From Calamus simplicifolius (taxonomy: Eukaryota; Streptophyta; Magnoliopsida; Arecales; Arecaceae), in assembly GCA_900491605.1 (NCBI GenBank), contig UESW01001521.1:185321-249320 (forward strand): a DNA stretch of 64,000 nucleotides, given 5' to 3'. The translations under genes and the position numbers were made by a program. The notes below the pieces were generated by a model. That model saw nothing but the letters and a program-made list of their open reading frames with translations. It was not told the origin of the DNA and did not search any database. Below, piece after piece: positions 11,961 to 24,100 of the stretch. How positions within the stretch are numbered: the stretch's first letter is position 1; each line of letters opens with the position of its first letter.

Positions 11961-14900
11961 AGATCTTATTATGGAATGTCCGAGGTGCCAGTAAGCCCTC
12001 ATTTCGTACCTCATTTGGTAGATTGCTGCATCTATATCATTTTGATATATGTGTTCTTCTAGAAACCAGGTTGTCGGGGGACAGTTTGTTACAATTTCGG
12101 AGACAGATTGCCCGGTCTTGGTCCTCTTATGCGGTGGAGGCTGTAGGTATGTCTGGGGGTATTTTGGCCATTTGGCGTGATTCTGCTATTACGATTGAAG
12201 CTTTTCATCATTGTAACCAGCAGATCAGTCTTGTTGTCACTGAAGGGACCTCTGATCCCTGGCTCCTATCGGCGGTCTATGCTAGTATGGATTGTCGGGA
12301 GAGACGGGTACTATGGTCTGAGTTGCTTTCCCTCCTTAATCGAGGTCTTCCGTCCATCATTGCAGGTGACTTTAACTGTATCACCGGGGCTAGTGAAAAG
12401 CGGGGAGGCAGAAGAGTTACTAGCTCAGCTGATATTAATGAATTTAGGTCCTTTATTGGGTCTTCTGGGCTGATTGATTTGGGGTACTCGGGGCCCCAAT
12501 TCACTTGGTGTAATAACCGGCAGGGGTCTACTCGTGTGTGGGAGAGATTGGACAGAGCTCTTGCCATAGCTCAGTGGACTCAGATGCACCCAGTTTTTCT
12601 GTTACTCATCTCCCTAGGATCGCCTTCGATCACTGCCCCATTTTGATATCTACAGAGGCCGATCACTATCAGAGAAAGCAATTCAGATTCGAGCGGTTTC
12701 GGACATTCCATTCGGCAGCTCGGATAATCATTTCTCAGATATGGCACCTATCTGTCAGAGGTAATGTTGTTTACAGGCTATCTCGCCGTCTTTTGTTGAC
12801 CAGACGTAGACTGTCTAGATGGAATAGACAGGAGGTTGGGGATCTGGTTAGGCAAGTGGAGCATGTTGAAGCCATTATTAGTGCTCTGCAGACTAAGGAG
12901 GACCATGACGAATTTCTTTTGGACTCCGATCTCTCTCTTCTACGAGAGAATCTTGCTCATCACCATTCCCTTCTTCGGCAGCAAGAGGTGTATTGGAGGC
13001 AGAGATCCAGGGTTCAGTGGATCTGCGAAGGGGACCGCAATACCAGGTTTTTCCACCAGGCCACCCTTCGGTGGCGGGCGATTAATAGGATTGGAGGTTA
13101 GTCGATGATGAGGGGCATCTCCTGGAAGATATCCAATCTATTCGGACATAGCTTCTCCATTTCTTTCAGACTAGATGGACTGAGTCCACTGCTGTTGGTG
13201 CTCCGATTTTTAGGTAGCTGATTCCAGGAAGGTATCCTCTTCGTAGAATGCTATGCTTGTTAGGCCGATTACTGTGGAAGAGATTCGCCAAGCCCTCTGG
13301 GATCTTGGTTCGGATAAGGCCCCGGGGCCTGATGGTTTTCCGTCATTCTTTTTTCGTCACTATTGGGATATAGTGGGACAGGAGGTGGTTATGGCTGTCC
13401 AGCTTGTCTTCCAATCTAAACACATTCCTATGGATTGGAACCGGACTCTTATCACTCTAGTGCCCAAGCGCACTAATGCTTCTCTTCCTTAGCATTTTAG
13501 GCCTATCAGTTTATGCACTACTTTATATAAGGTATGTGCCCGCCTTTTAGCCATCCATCTCCATGAGGTGATTCCCCGTATTATTTCTGCTGAACAGGGG
13601 GCTTTCATTAGAGGGTGTTCTATCTCGGATAATGTCCTTATCACTCAGGAGTTTATACATGATCTTCAGAGAGCCCCAGCTAGACGATGTCTTATGGCTG
13701 TCAAGCTTGATATGGAGAGAGCTTATGATATACTGAGTTGGGCTATTTTACACAGCTCTCTTCAGGAGTTTGGATTTGACGGGGTGTTTACTGAGTGGGT
13801 TATGGCTTGTATTCAGAGGCCTTCTTTTGCTTTGATCATCAATGGGGGTTTGACTGAGTTTTTCCAGTCTTCAGTAGGGTTACGTCAGGGGTGTCCTCTA
13901 TCCCCCCTGTTGTTCATTCTGGCTGCGGATGATCTTTCCCGAGCTTTTTATCAGGCTCAACTTGATCGGGCGATTGTCCCTTTTATGGATGGGGTTGGTG
14001 GTCCTTCTGTCTCTCATCTTCTGTTTGCCGACGACTGCATTATATTGGGTCAGGCTTCTATTGAAAATGCGGCTTCTGTTGATTCTATTCTGCAGCGGTA
14101 TTGTCAGGCCTCGGGTCAGAAGGTTAATTGTCTTAAATCTTCTATTTGCTTCAGCCCGAAGACTTCCAGGTCTATTAAAGTAGCCATTATCACTTTGTTG
14201 GGTATCTCTACTCAGACTGACCGGTTTATGTATCTGGGGATCCCCATGACCGGTAGACGCCTTCGCTGTTTTGACTATGCTGATCTGGAGAGGAGGGTTC
14301 GTCAGCGTATTGAGGGTTGGCAGGTAACCGGCTTATCTATGATGGCCAGAGTCACCATTATTCGGTCGGTTCTTTCCTCTCTGCCTCTCTATTTGCTTTC
14401 GAATACGGCCATTCCTATTACCTCCTTAGGAGGATTGAGAGAATCTTTAGAGATTTCCTTTGGGCCTCCATGCAAGACGGGCACGACACTCACCTTTTAT
14501 CTTGGGACATGATCTGTATGCCAATTCAGGAAGGTGGTCTCGGGATCCAATCTCTGATGGTCAGACGACAAGCGCTATTGGCTAGGCATGCATCGCGATT
14601 CCTTTTGGAGCCGCAATGTCTGTGGAGCTCTCTGATGCGAGCGAGGTATGGTGACTGGAAGCCTGGGGAGTGTATTGTGCCACCCAGGGGGAGTTCCTTC
14701 TTTTGGAAGGAGGTTTGTCTATATGGTGAGTCTATCCTGAAGAAAATTGCATGGATGATTAGAAATGGTCATTCCATTGATGTGTTTCAGGATTCTTGGA
14801 TTTCTGAGCTCCCTCTTTCTCGGTGGCCTTCTTTTATCAACATGGATGTCCCCACTAAGCTGAGGGTTAGGGATTTGATTTCACTTGATCCCCCCTCCTG

Positions 14901-15985
14901 TGATACCCCTAGAGTGATTAGTTTCTTTGGTGATGTTAGATTATGGCAGAGATCTTGTCTTTCCAAAGCCCCTCTTAGGGACCTTATGAAGGTTTTTAGG
15001 CCCCAGTCCCAGGTCACGAAGGATGCTGCTTGGATCTGGTCGCTTCCTACTCTCCCCCGGGTTCAGTTATTCATTTGGAAGCTTCTGTGGGACTGTCTTC
15101 CGACAAGTGCCATGCTCTCCCGTAGGGGTCTGCCTATCCAGCCGACTTGCTCTCTGTGTGGTTTGGAGGATGAGACTATGGACCATGCGATCTTCATATG
15201 TCCTCGAGCCAGGCAGATTTGGCAGATGATGGGTTATTCCTATAATGTGGATGTTTCTGGTTCCCTGTGCTCCCTCTTCTTTCTTGATCTCCGGAGGGCC
15301 TCTCAGTATAAACGTGGTCTCTGGGCAGTCACGGCTTATCAGATTTGGATATCGAGGAACCAGCTCATCTTCTCCGAGGATGTTATCTCTCCACATCGGC
15401 TTGTTAGGAGGATCAGATCTCTGTCTGCGGAATATGCCCATGCTTTTCAAGCAGTTGGTTTTGACTCCTCTGCCCTCTGGGGTTCCCCTGCTGCTTCGGC
15501 AGCGAACCGGCATGCGGTTTTCATTTCCTGGGAGCCCCCTCCACCAGGGTTTGTCAAAATCAACTTCGATGGGAGTGTCTGTGGAAGAGTTGCTGGTTCT
15601 GCGTTTATCATCATCCGTGGGCCTCAGGGGATATGCTGGCTGCGGGTGATTTTGGTACCCTTGATTCTTCTGTCCCTATGACAGAACTTTATGCAGCATG
15701 GGCGGATATTTCTTACGCCTCTCAGTTTTTTCATGCTCATCGATTCGTGATCGAGGGTGATTCGATGACGGTTATTCGATGGCTGAGAAAGGAGAATATT
15801 TTTGACGGCCCCAGTAATCATATCCTCAGGGACATATGGTTTATCTTGCAGAGAGTTGGTTCTGTCCAGATACGTCATATCTACCGTGAAGCCAACTCGG
15901 CGGCCGACTGGGTGGCAGCTTCAGTGGCTCAGTATGCTGGTGTTTGGATATGGTGGCTGGGTGACCCCTGCTCTACTGTTTTATA
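11957..15985 (+). pseudogene. LINE ORF2: endonuclease, reverse transcriptase, zinc finger, RNase H (broken)
   Basis: The APE-type endonuclease begins at about 11957 (KILLWNVRGA, then ETRLSGDS, AGDFNC, FTWCNN). Its start codon reads ATA, where copy 2 has ATG. Reverse transcriptase follows with KAPGPDGFP, LISLCTTLYK-like sequence, AEQGAFIRG, KLDMERAYD, GLRQGCPLSP and LLFADDCI, so the catalytic FADD is kept. A zf-RVT domain lies at about 15020-15230 (FIWKLLWDCLPT, CSLCGLEDETMDHAIFICP). RNase H lies at 15540-15930 (KINFDGS, TELYAAW, IEGDSMTVIRWL, REANSAADW). Breaks: frame change near 12600, stops near 13100, 13158 and 13214, stop at 13490, frame changes near 14410 and 15630. These are few for such a long frame, so the insertion is fairly young. 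Confidence 0.85.
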
Positions 15986-16079
15986 GTAAATTTTGTATTC
16001 TGATTCATCTAGGATAATCTGTACTAGACTAGTGTAATTATCCACTTATACCAAAAAAGAAAAAAAAAGTCGCTTACAA

Positions 16080-17039
16080 CGAGGAAAGCCATCCCTTCAT
16101 GAATGATAGTTATAATCGCCCTTTCTGGCTACGTCCTTTGCTAATAATTTGTGGAAGCATAGATTGTGGAGAGAAGAGGAAGCAAGGATCTCTATTTAGT
16201 TCAATCATAATAACAATAAGCTTCTGCTTAAGAACCTCGATAGCATAATAACTATGATTTATGAGAAGCTAGCAATGAGCCCTCAACAATTCAGATTTTT
16301 TTTTTAAAAAAAAAGATATATTTGATAATCGATCTTTCAAAAAAAAAATGAAAGTATAACTTTCAATTTCTTTTGATTAATTTTATAACTTTTTTCTTCT
16401 GTTACTTTCTTCTCATGTTAAAATAACACATATGCTATACCGTACACTCTTATCTACCTATTGTCCACATTTTGTTTGTAGTGTACATATTTGTTCACTG
16501 GATATATACATTGTTGCATCATTGTACACACTTTACGGTAATTTCAAACTTTATTAAGGTGGCTGGACAGAGACCGCTTAAACTTAAGCTTGGAGCTGTG
16601 GGAGTTTTGAAAAATCAGGACAGGGGCATCTTGTTGAAGAGCATTTAACTGTTTCCTTGACCTATCACTTTGGATTCTGAAACTGAAAGCAGAAAAAATT
16701 TTATTCTTTTATATTTAAGCAAATTTTATTTTTTTAATATATCAAATTTAACTTGCATCATAATGATATGATCACATGTCGTCTGTACAAAAAAAAAAAA
16801 AAAAGAGAGGACAGTCAATGGAGGGACCAGCTGATAAGTCTCCCTAAATATATATATATATACACACTAAATGAACTGCCTTATTAAAGTAGTGAAGAGG
16901 GGTTGACGATTCTAAAGAACTATCTTTCTTGTTGAGGATAGAGAATGGTTGATCCCTCACTCTGGAACCTTCAACACCTCCTAGGCCATCCCATTGCTCT
17001 CCCAAGACCTCTTTAAGCTCTGGGCTCCTGAACACGAAG
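16080..17039. other. Intergenic stretch without recognised gene
   Basis: AT-rich sequence between LINE copy 1 and a MITE pair, with poly-A/T runs near 16300, 16790 and a (TA)n run near 16849-16862. Short reading frames here have no recognisable domain. Confidence 0.6.
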
Positions 17040-17354
17040 GTAGTGTTTGATAGAAAAAATATTGTCCATGTACGGAATAAAGTTTATTCCTTGACAATCC
17101 AATTGATCATATCAAATGCAAAAAGGTAAATCTATAGGATAATTTTTTTGTACTATTATTTGGAGGGATAATCAGTTATTCCTGCATTTTCTAGGAAATA
17201 AATTGAGAGGATAACTCATGGTTAACCCATGGTTAATCATGGATTATCCCTCTGGTTAACTTTATTCCCAGCTATCCTTTATAGTTATAGCTTTTGAAAA
17301 TAAGAGGGAATATTCAGAAAATATCCTCTTTTATTCCCTATTTCAAACACTACT
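17040..17354. mobile_element. Tourist-like MITE, first of a pair
   Basis: The ends are inverted: TAGTGTTTGATA at the left and, in reverse complement, TAGTGTTTGAAA at the right (17342-17353). The interior is rich in GGATAA/TTATCC and CATGGTTAA words. The GTGTTTG-type end and about 315-bp size fit PIF/Harbinger-derived Tourist MITEs. The target duplication is not clear. Confidence 0.55.
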
Positions 17355-17357
17355 AAA

Positions 17358-17658
17358 GGCTGTGTTTGATATGAAGGATAAGGAGGGATATCCGGAGGAT
17401 ATTCCTCTTTATCCCCAAAAGCTATAATTAGGAAGGATAGTTCTAAAAAAGTTTAATCAGATGGGATAATTCATGTTTAATTTAACCATGGATTATCCCC
17501 TGAACTTATTCCTTAGGGATCCTAGGAATAGTTAAAGTTATTCCTTGATGGTAAAACTGTTATTTAAAAAAGATGGTTATCCCTTGAGTTATTCATGGAT
17601 AAATGCTATCCTGTATACTTATACAGAAATAGCTTTTTATGAATCAAATGCTACCTAA
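17358..17658. mobile_element. Tourist-like MITE, second of a pair
   Basis: Begins GGCTGTGTTTGATATGAAGG and ends with the complement of GGTAGCATTTGATTC. Internal words (ggataattcatg, catggattatccc) match the element just upstream, so the two are related and lie head to tail with only a few bases between them. Confidence 0.55.
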
Positions 17659-17984
17659 GTACTCTATGAATTTATTTTCAAAATATTGAGGAGTCTCCTC
17701 ACATGCTAGCGTGGTATTACTCAACGATCATGACAAAGATGTCGCACGTCTCGATGAGCTCTTTCCATCATGGGGCAAAGAGAGGGAGAGAAAGAGAGAT
17801 TTTACTTGGACACTCGCCTCCAATAGATAGAAAAAAGAAAAAAGAGAGCATACTTCTCTCAAACAACATGATCATACGAGGTCTACTGAACGGCTCGCAA
17901 AGCACACGCCTGACAGATGCATCCATCCTATCTAAAAGAAACAGCTCTTCGAGAGTCCAGACGAACTAAATTGCTGTCCATTTT

Positions 17985-18244
17985 GGCCATAAGCTACTAA
18001 ATGGCCTCTTAATTTCAATGGCACCAGCGATCTTAAATCAGTTATTGACTTTAAACTGAGAAATAACTGAAATCACTGCGCTATCAACTGAAGCTGTTAT
18101 TCTATCTACAGTCGAATTCTGCAAGTTCTTTTTTTTCAAAAAAAAAAAAAAAACCCATTATAACAAAGAAATGAATGCAATATATGAATTAGATGACAGG
18201 CATGGCCATAAGCCACTAAATTGCCTCTTAATATGAATCCAGCG
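17985..18244. repeat. Diverged direct repeat, about 218 bp apart
   Basis: The words tggccataagctactaaat and tggccataagccactaaat, each followed by ggcctcttaat or tgcctcttaat, occur at about 17985 and 18203. The second is followed after a few bases by a shared ccagcg. The region is otherwise AT-rich and lies downstream of the GATA gene; I see no gene in 17660-18480. Confidence 0.45.
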
Positions 18245-18488
18245 TCAAAGTGGTTTGACAGTTTGACTAAAATTGAGAATAAATTAAGCCCTGGACAACC
18301 AAACCGAAACTACACTTGTGCAATACCGAAAATCTGCAGTAACTTGAAAAAACCTTTAAAACTAGAAAGGAATGCAAACATGCGAACAAGGGGATACAAA
18401 AAAAAAGAAAAAGAAAAAGAAAAAAAAGAAAGCAACAAATCCAACTCTTTCATCAATATAATGTCTTGGACATCCACTGAAATAATGA

Positions 18489-18657
18489 GCTATAATGCTA
18501 TTCGTGCTTCAAGATCAATGTCATTTAACAACATTCTCATAGTTCCCAAATAAGAGGGAAAGACACAAATGGGGGCTATAATGCTATTCGTGCTTCAAGA
18601 TCAATGCCATTTAACATTCTCATAGTTCCCAAAGAAGAGGGAAAGACACAAAGGGGG
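18489..18657. repeat. 86-bp tandem duplication just 3' of the GATA/TIFY gene
   Basis: Copy 1 is 18489-18574 and copy 2 is 18575-18657. Both begin GCTATAATGCTATTCGTGC and end in agagggaaagacacaa-(a/t/g)gggg. They differ by a 3-bp deletion and a few substitutions. The position, 220-390 bp past the stop codon on the minus strand, makes it likely 3' UTR or immediate downstream DNA. Confidence 0.75.
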
Positions 18658-18875
18658 TGCAGATAACGCAGGTCATTTTCTGTCAGATCACTAAGGTTCC
18701 AGTGCAGAAAATACTGGTGACACAATGTACATCTCACATACAAGGATATCTGCATGCTCTCGCATGAAATACAGCACTTTCCTATATCATCATTGAGTCA
18801 TTCAAGCGATCCCTATAAATTAAGCCTAGAAAATCCCATAGCTTCTATTAATTCAATAAGACAATTTTATACTTT

Positions 18876-21146
18876 TTACAGTTCAGTCTTAAGGTCTTCC
18901 TCCACCTCTTGTCTCACACCAGCTGGTACACCCTCTGCCACCCTGAACATGGGTATCCAGAAAAGAAGATTAGCAGCTATTCTTATTACAAACAAGTTCT
19001 GGAAACATACGGAGACTTTATACTCACATTTCAGCAGTGGTGACAGCTGAGTCATGGTTGTTTGATCTATGAACAATTGCTTTGCTGTCGCACCCCAATT
19101 CTGAATTGATGGCTTCACCCTGTGGGAAAAAAAGAAACAAAAAGCAGCACAATTAGTCATGTATAGCTAAGTAGCTTCTTGTTTTTGCCAGAGTTGTCAC
19201 AAGAAAACCATACATGTTCATTGGGATTGGCAGGGCTCTGAGTAATCATTTTAACCTTAGCAGGGCTCCTCAAGGTACCCTGAAGATTAAAAAAATCAAA
19301 CATTACTATAAAAGAAAGAACTTACTTCATAAAATCCAATAAAGGTTCATTTAGCAGCATCAACAATCTGACAGCAGAGATATCATGCCATAGAGCTGTG
19401 CATAAATGCAGGTTCAATCAGGTGGCATCAACAATGCATGCATATACACATTCTGATGCAAATATCCTTCCCTACCTCCCTCTATGGACAGCTAGGTTTA
19501 ATCTCACACCTGCAAAGCTGCAAATTTTCTAGACAAATATTTGAGCTCTGTGCTCAAACACAGAAATACAAAGATAAAATTATGTACATGATATGCACAG
19601 ATGACACATGCGCCTTACCAACAGCCTACTGCAAGACATATCTGGAGACTGCTTTTACTAATTTCTGTTGTGAAAGGAGATGCTAAGAGGTCTCTACCTC
19701 CTTCCCACCCACTGCAAGATAAATCCTTACTCTATGCATCGAGTGGTCAAAAAATGAACAATTTAAATGAGACAAAAAATATACGTTGTCGATTATTTGA
19801 TACATAGGTAAGAATTCTTTAAATTACATGAAATTTTTGATATGTTTTCAACTATTTGATACATAGGTAAGAATTCTTTAAATTACATGAAATTTTTGGT
19901 ACAAGTAATTTAGGGGTAATAGATCATAGAGTTAAAGCTTAATGGATTAAGGAAAGGAGTACTTCGAGAGTATTGTATGATCGACGCATCCCATTAAAAT
20001 TGAAAGAAAAATTCTATCTATTAGGCCAGCTATGCTATATGGAAAGAGTGTTGGATAATACTAAAACAACGTGCGAATAAATTAAGTGTAACAGAAATGT
20101 GCATATTAAGATGAAAATGTGGTAAAAATTTAAAAAATAGAATTAGAAATAAATATATAAGCAATGATAAGAGTAGCCCTAATTGAAAATAAAATAAGAA
20201 AAAATTGATTACGATGGTTTGGACACATACAACGAAGACCTTTAAATACTTCAGTTATAAAGAGTGATCTTTTAACAATCCATGATAAGGATAGAGGTAG
20301 AGATAGATCTAAACTAACATGGACACAAATAATTAAAAAATATATAACTATTTGTAATTTGAGTGATGACTTAGTTCTGAATAGAGCAGAATGGAGGAAG
20401 CGGATTCATATAGCCGACCCCATGTAGTTGGAAAAAGGCTTAGATGAGTTGAGTTGATCATGATTTGAAGGAAATTGAATGATAAAAAATATGTATTGTT
20501 TTGTATTATTTAAACTATCCAATTTTTCATTTAATGCATAGGCTAAGTGCTTTCAAATCACATAAATTATTTTTGTTGGAATAATCAGTCTAGAGGTAGT
20601 AGATCACATCCAATAGCTCAAATCATAAATGTTGAACTCACATCATCCAATCATGACTTAATCAGATCTAAATGAAGATACACTCGAGTGCATCCTAGTC
20701 TCTTTATACATACACATATAGAACAGAACTTATGCCTCTTGTGCAGGCATTATGGTTCTGTGTCTATCTTACTCTTGCTTTTTTCAATCATCATTACATG
20801 GAAGGATAGGTGGAGGCTAAGGTGGCTTGAAAAAAGCAAGATGGAGATGGACAGAATTACAGCGTCTGCAGTCAAGGCACTGCATCTAAATTCTATCCAT
20901 ATCTATTGTGTGTCTAATTTGTATTTTCCCTGTAATCCCATCACGATGGAATTTCATGCCCTCATTGATTGACCATTGCCCATAAAATGCTCATCATATT
21001 GGAAGACTCATGCGGATAGAATTTCTAATAATTAATATCTTTTTTTTACTCCTCTATCAGATCACAGCCATCCATCAAACACTCTTTCCTTTAGATTCAA
21101 TGATGCGCATTGCCTTTGGCCTAGTCCTAGTATGTGCATATGACTC

Positions 21147-21178
<32 letters not shown>

Positions 21179-24100
21179 GCATGTGCATGGATATGCCTTT
21201 ATTATCACAATCACACCTGATGCATTTTATATGCCTCCTGACAGATTCATGGTATCATCATTCTGTTCGCTTATCTACATGTTCTCAGATGATAACTAAC
21301 AAGTTCCTAGGACTTACTGTGGCATGCAGAAGTTATGTTTTCAAAAATATTCCCACTACATGCATGTCATGCACAAGTGCCACCTAAAAGAATGGTAAGA
21401 TCTCAAAACAAGCAAACAAATAAAACCCATGACTGCGGTCAGACAAGACTGAATCATAATTATCCAGAAATCATGCAAAGATGATCAGTATAGGTAGAAA
21501 ATGGTTCAGACCTTGTTTGCCCACATTAGTCCACAGGCGTTGCAAAGAGACCTTGGACCAGCAGGCCCACGACGCATTGCCGGTGTCATCTTTTCACTAA
21601 TGCCACAATTCTGACATCTGTAGCATGCACATAAAGATATGAAGACAATTGATGGATAGGGGGGATGCGCAGAGAATGGAGGAGCCAGAGAAGCAAAATG
21701 TTTCATATAACCAAGTAGGAGTGACATTATCTGCCAAAATGGAAGCATAGTTGAAGACTCACTTTGATTCTCGAGGAGGATCATCCTGGGTTGAGCTCTG
21801 AGCAGGATTGACACTTGAAGAGGCAGACGCCCCTTCCTGTGGATTTGCTTTCCCAGCAAATTGCCCTTTCCGACGCTGCATTCTGCCAAAGCCATTTAGA
21901 CAACCGGAGCATGAATTTGAAGTTGCCATGATTAAAACAAAGATATAAGAACTAAGAACAGAGACAAAAGGAATTTCCAAGACAAAAGAAGGCCATTATA
22001 GAAAAATGAGATTATTCAATGTTTTGTGACTGAATTATTGCTTTCCAATAAAATCAATCTTATTTTAGGATAAGCGAAGAAATAGAAAAGAAATAAAGAA
22101 GCTTCTATCCAGGCAGCAATAATATTTTTCATATGTTTAACATGATTAAAGATTTCCTGAAATTCTTCAGAATAACAAGCTATCCTTTGATTAAAATGGT
22201 TTCATAGTGGATGTAGTAAATATTAGCAATGTGGATATTACCCTTCTCACTGATTGCCTTGTCATTGTTCTGCATAAACCAGCAATATAGAATGATTTTT
22301 GAAATTCACTTCTCTCCATTCAATCATGTAAATTAAGACACTGTATTTTGTAATTGACCTGTCAAATAGAGAATATTGAGATGGATGTCCTTATTGAAGT
22401 GATATCAACCACTTGCTAGAAAAAAAAGAAAAAATTGTGACTCCAACAAACCTCCCCCCTGAAAATTACAAATAGTTATAATCAAATCAAAGCACAGAGA
22501 ACTCAACTCATCTAAGCCTTTTCCCAACTACATGGGATCGGCTACATGAATATGCTTCCTCCACTCTGCTCTATTCAGAACCAAGTCGACATTTAAATTA
22601 CAAATAGTTATATCTTTTTAATTATTTTTGCCCATATTAGTTTAGGTCTACCTCTACCTCTATCCTTACCATGAATTGTTAAAAGATATCTTTCTAATTA
22701 GAGCATTTAAAGGTTTACATTGTATATATTCAAACCACTGTAATCGATTTTCTCTCATTTTATCTTCAATTGGAGCTACTTCTATCATTTCTCTTATATG
22801 TTTATTTCTAATTTTATCTTTTAAAGTTTTACCGCATATCCATCTTAACATACGCATCTTTGTTACACTTAATTTATTCACATGTTGTTTCAATATTGTC
22901 CAACACTCTTTTCCATATAGCATAGCTGGCCTAATAGCATTTTTATAGAATTTTTCTTTCAATTTTAATGGAATGCGCCAATCATACAATACTCCCAAAA
23001 CACTCTTCTACTTAATCCATCCTGCTTTAACTCTATGATTCACATCTTCACCTATTTCACTTTCTTGCTGGATAATTGATCTCAAATACCTAAATTTTTC
23101 ACTCCTTGATATCTCTTGGCTTGCAATCTTCATTGTTTCTTCATTTGTATTTCTATTCCCACTAAAATTATATTTCATGTGTTCAGTTTTAGTTCTACTA
23201 ATCTTAAAACCTTTAGATTTTAAAGCCTCTCTCAAAATCAAAGCATAGAGAAAAAAATAAAAAGACTATTCTAATTTTTGTAACTTCTTGTTTCCATATT
23301 TTCCCTTCAACTAAATTTCATATTTCTTGTTGGGTAAAACAATGAAATTATGTAAATTTTCAGCTGTATATATTCTAACAAGTCTGATATTTTGTAAGCT
23401 ATCTCATTGTGCGAGCTGAGTTCATGGGGATGAAGGTAAGCAACCGCTGCACAAAAACTATCACAGCTAACTTAGCTTGGCTTTTATGTCACTTTGGGCC
23501 CATGGTCACTGAAGAAAATAAACAAACAATATCCCTTGAATTATAATATCATATTTATCAGATTTAATAATGTTTATAAAGAAAAAGGATAAGTTTGAGA
23601 TTAAGACTTTGTTGTTGTTGTTAAAAAAATGGATAATCACTCCAAGACTCCTTTGAAATACAAAACAAAGAATCATTATTTCCTCCACTTCAAAGTAGCC
23701 ATAATCTTGTCTCACATAATTGAAGGCGAAGATCCTGTTAAACTACATGTCTAAACGGTTAGGAGCAACCGCATTTGCTGCCTTTCACTATAATTGTTGA
23801 CGCCGAGTCACTTTCTTCAGACGTCGAGGAAACGGATGTCCTCCTCGTTGAACTCCTGCAAAAAAAGTCTCCGGAGACCGGATGCTCCAATGAGGACCCT
23901 CCGACGCTCAAGTTAATCACCGAGAACAGACGAGAACTAACTAGCGGAAGAAAGCTAGAAAGTTGGGGTTTAGCTAGTGGAAAGAAGCTAGAAAACCCGG
24001 GTTCTGGGATCCTTACTTACAGCGAGAGTGTGCGCTTTTATACCTATTCGAAGATCCACCTTTTCGTTTTAGAAGATCGCTGATTTCGAGACACCTCATC

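Larger units (their letters stand above)
10207..16070 (+). mobile_element. Nearly full-length L1-type LINE (copy 1)
   Basis: Non-LTR retrotransposon with ORF1, an endonuclease/reverse transcriptase/RNase H ORF2 and an A-rich 3' tail at 16053-16069. The flanks carry an apparent target-site duplication: aaaagCGCTTACAA at 10193-10206 and aaaagtCGCTTACAA at 16065-16079, with a one-base difference. The 5' end therefore sits at about 10207, giving about 5.86 kb. It is inserted in opposite orientation about 350 bp upstream of the PRP3 start codon. The reading frames are broken at several points, so this copy is no longer active by itself. Confidence 0.88.
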
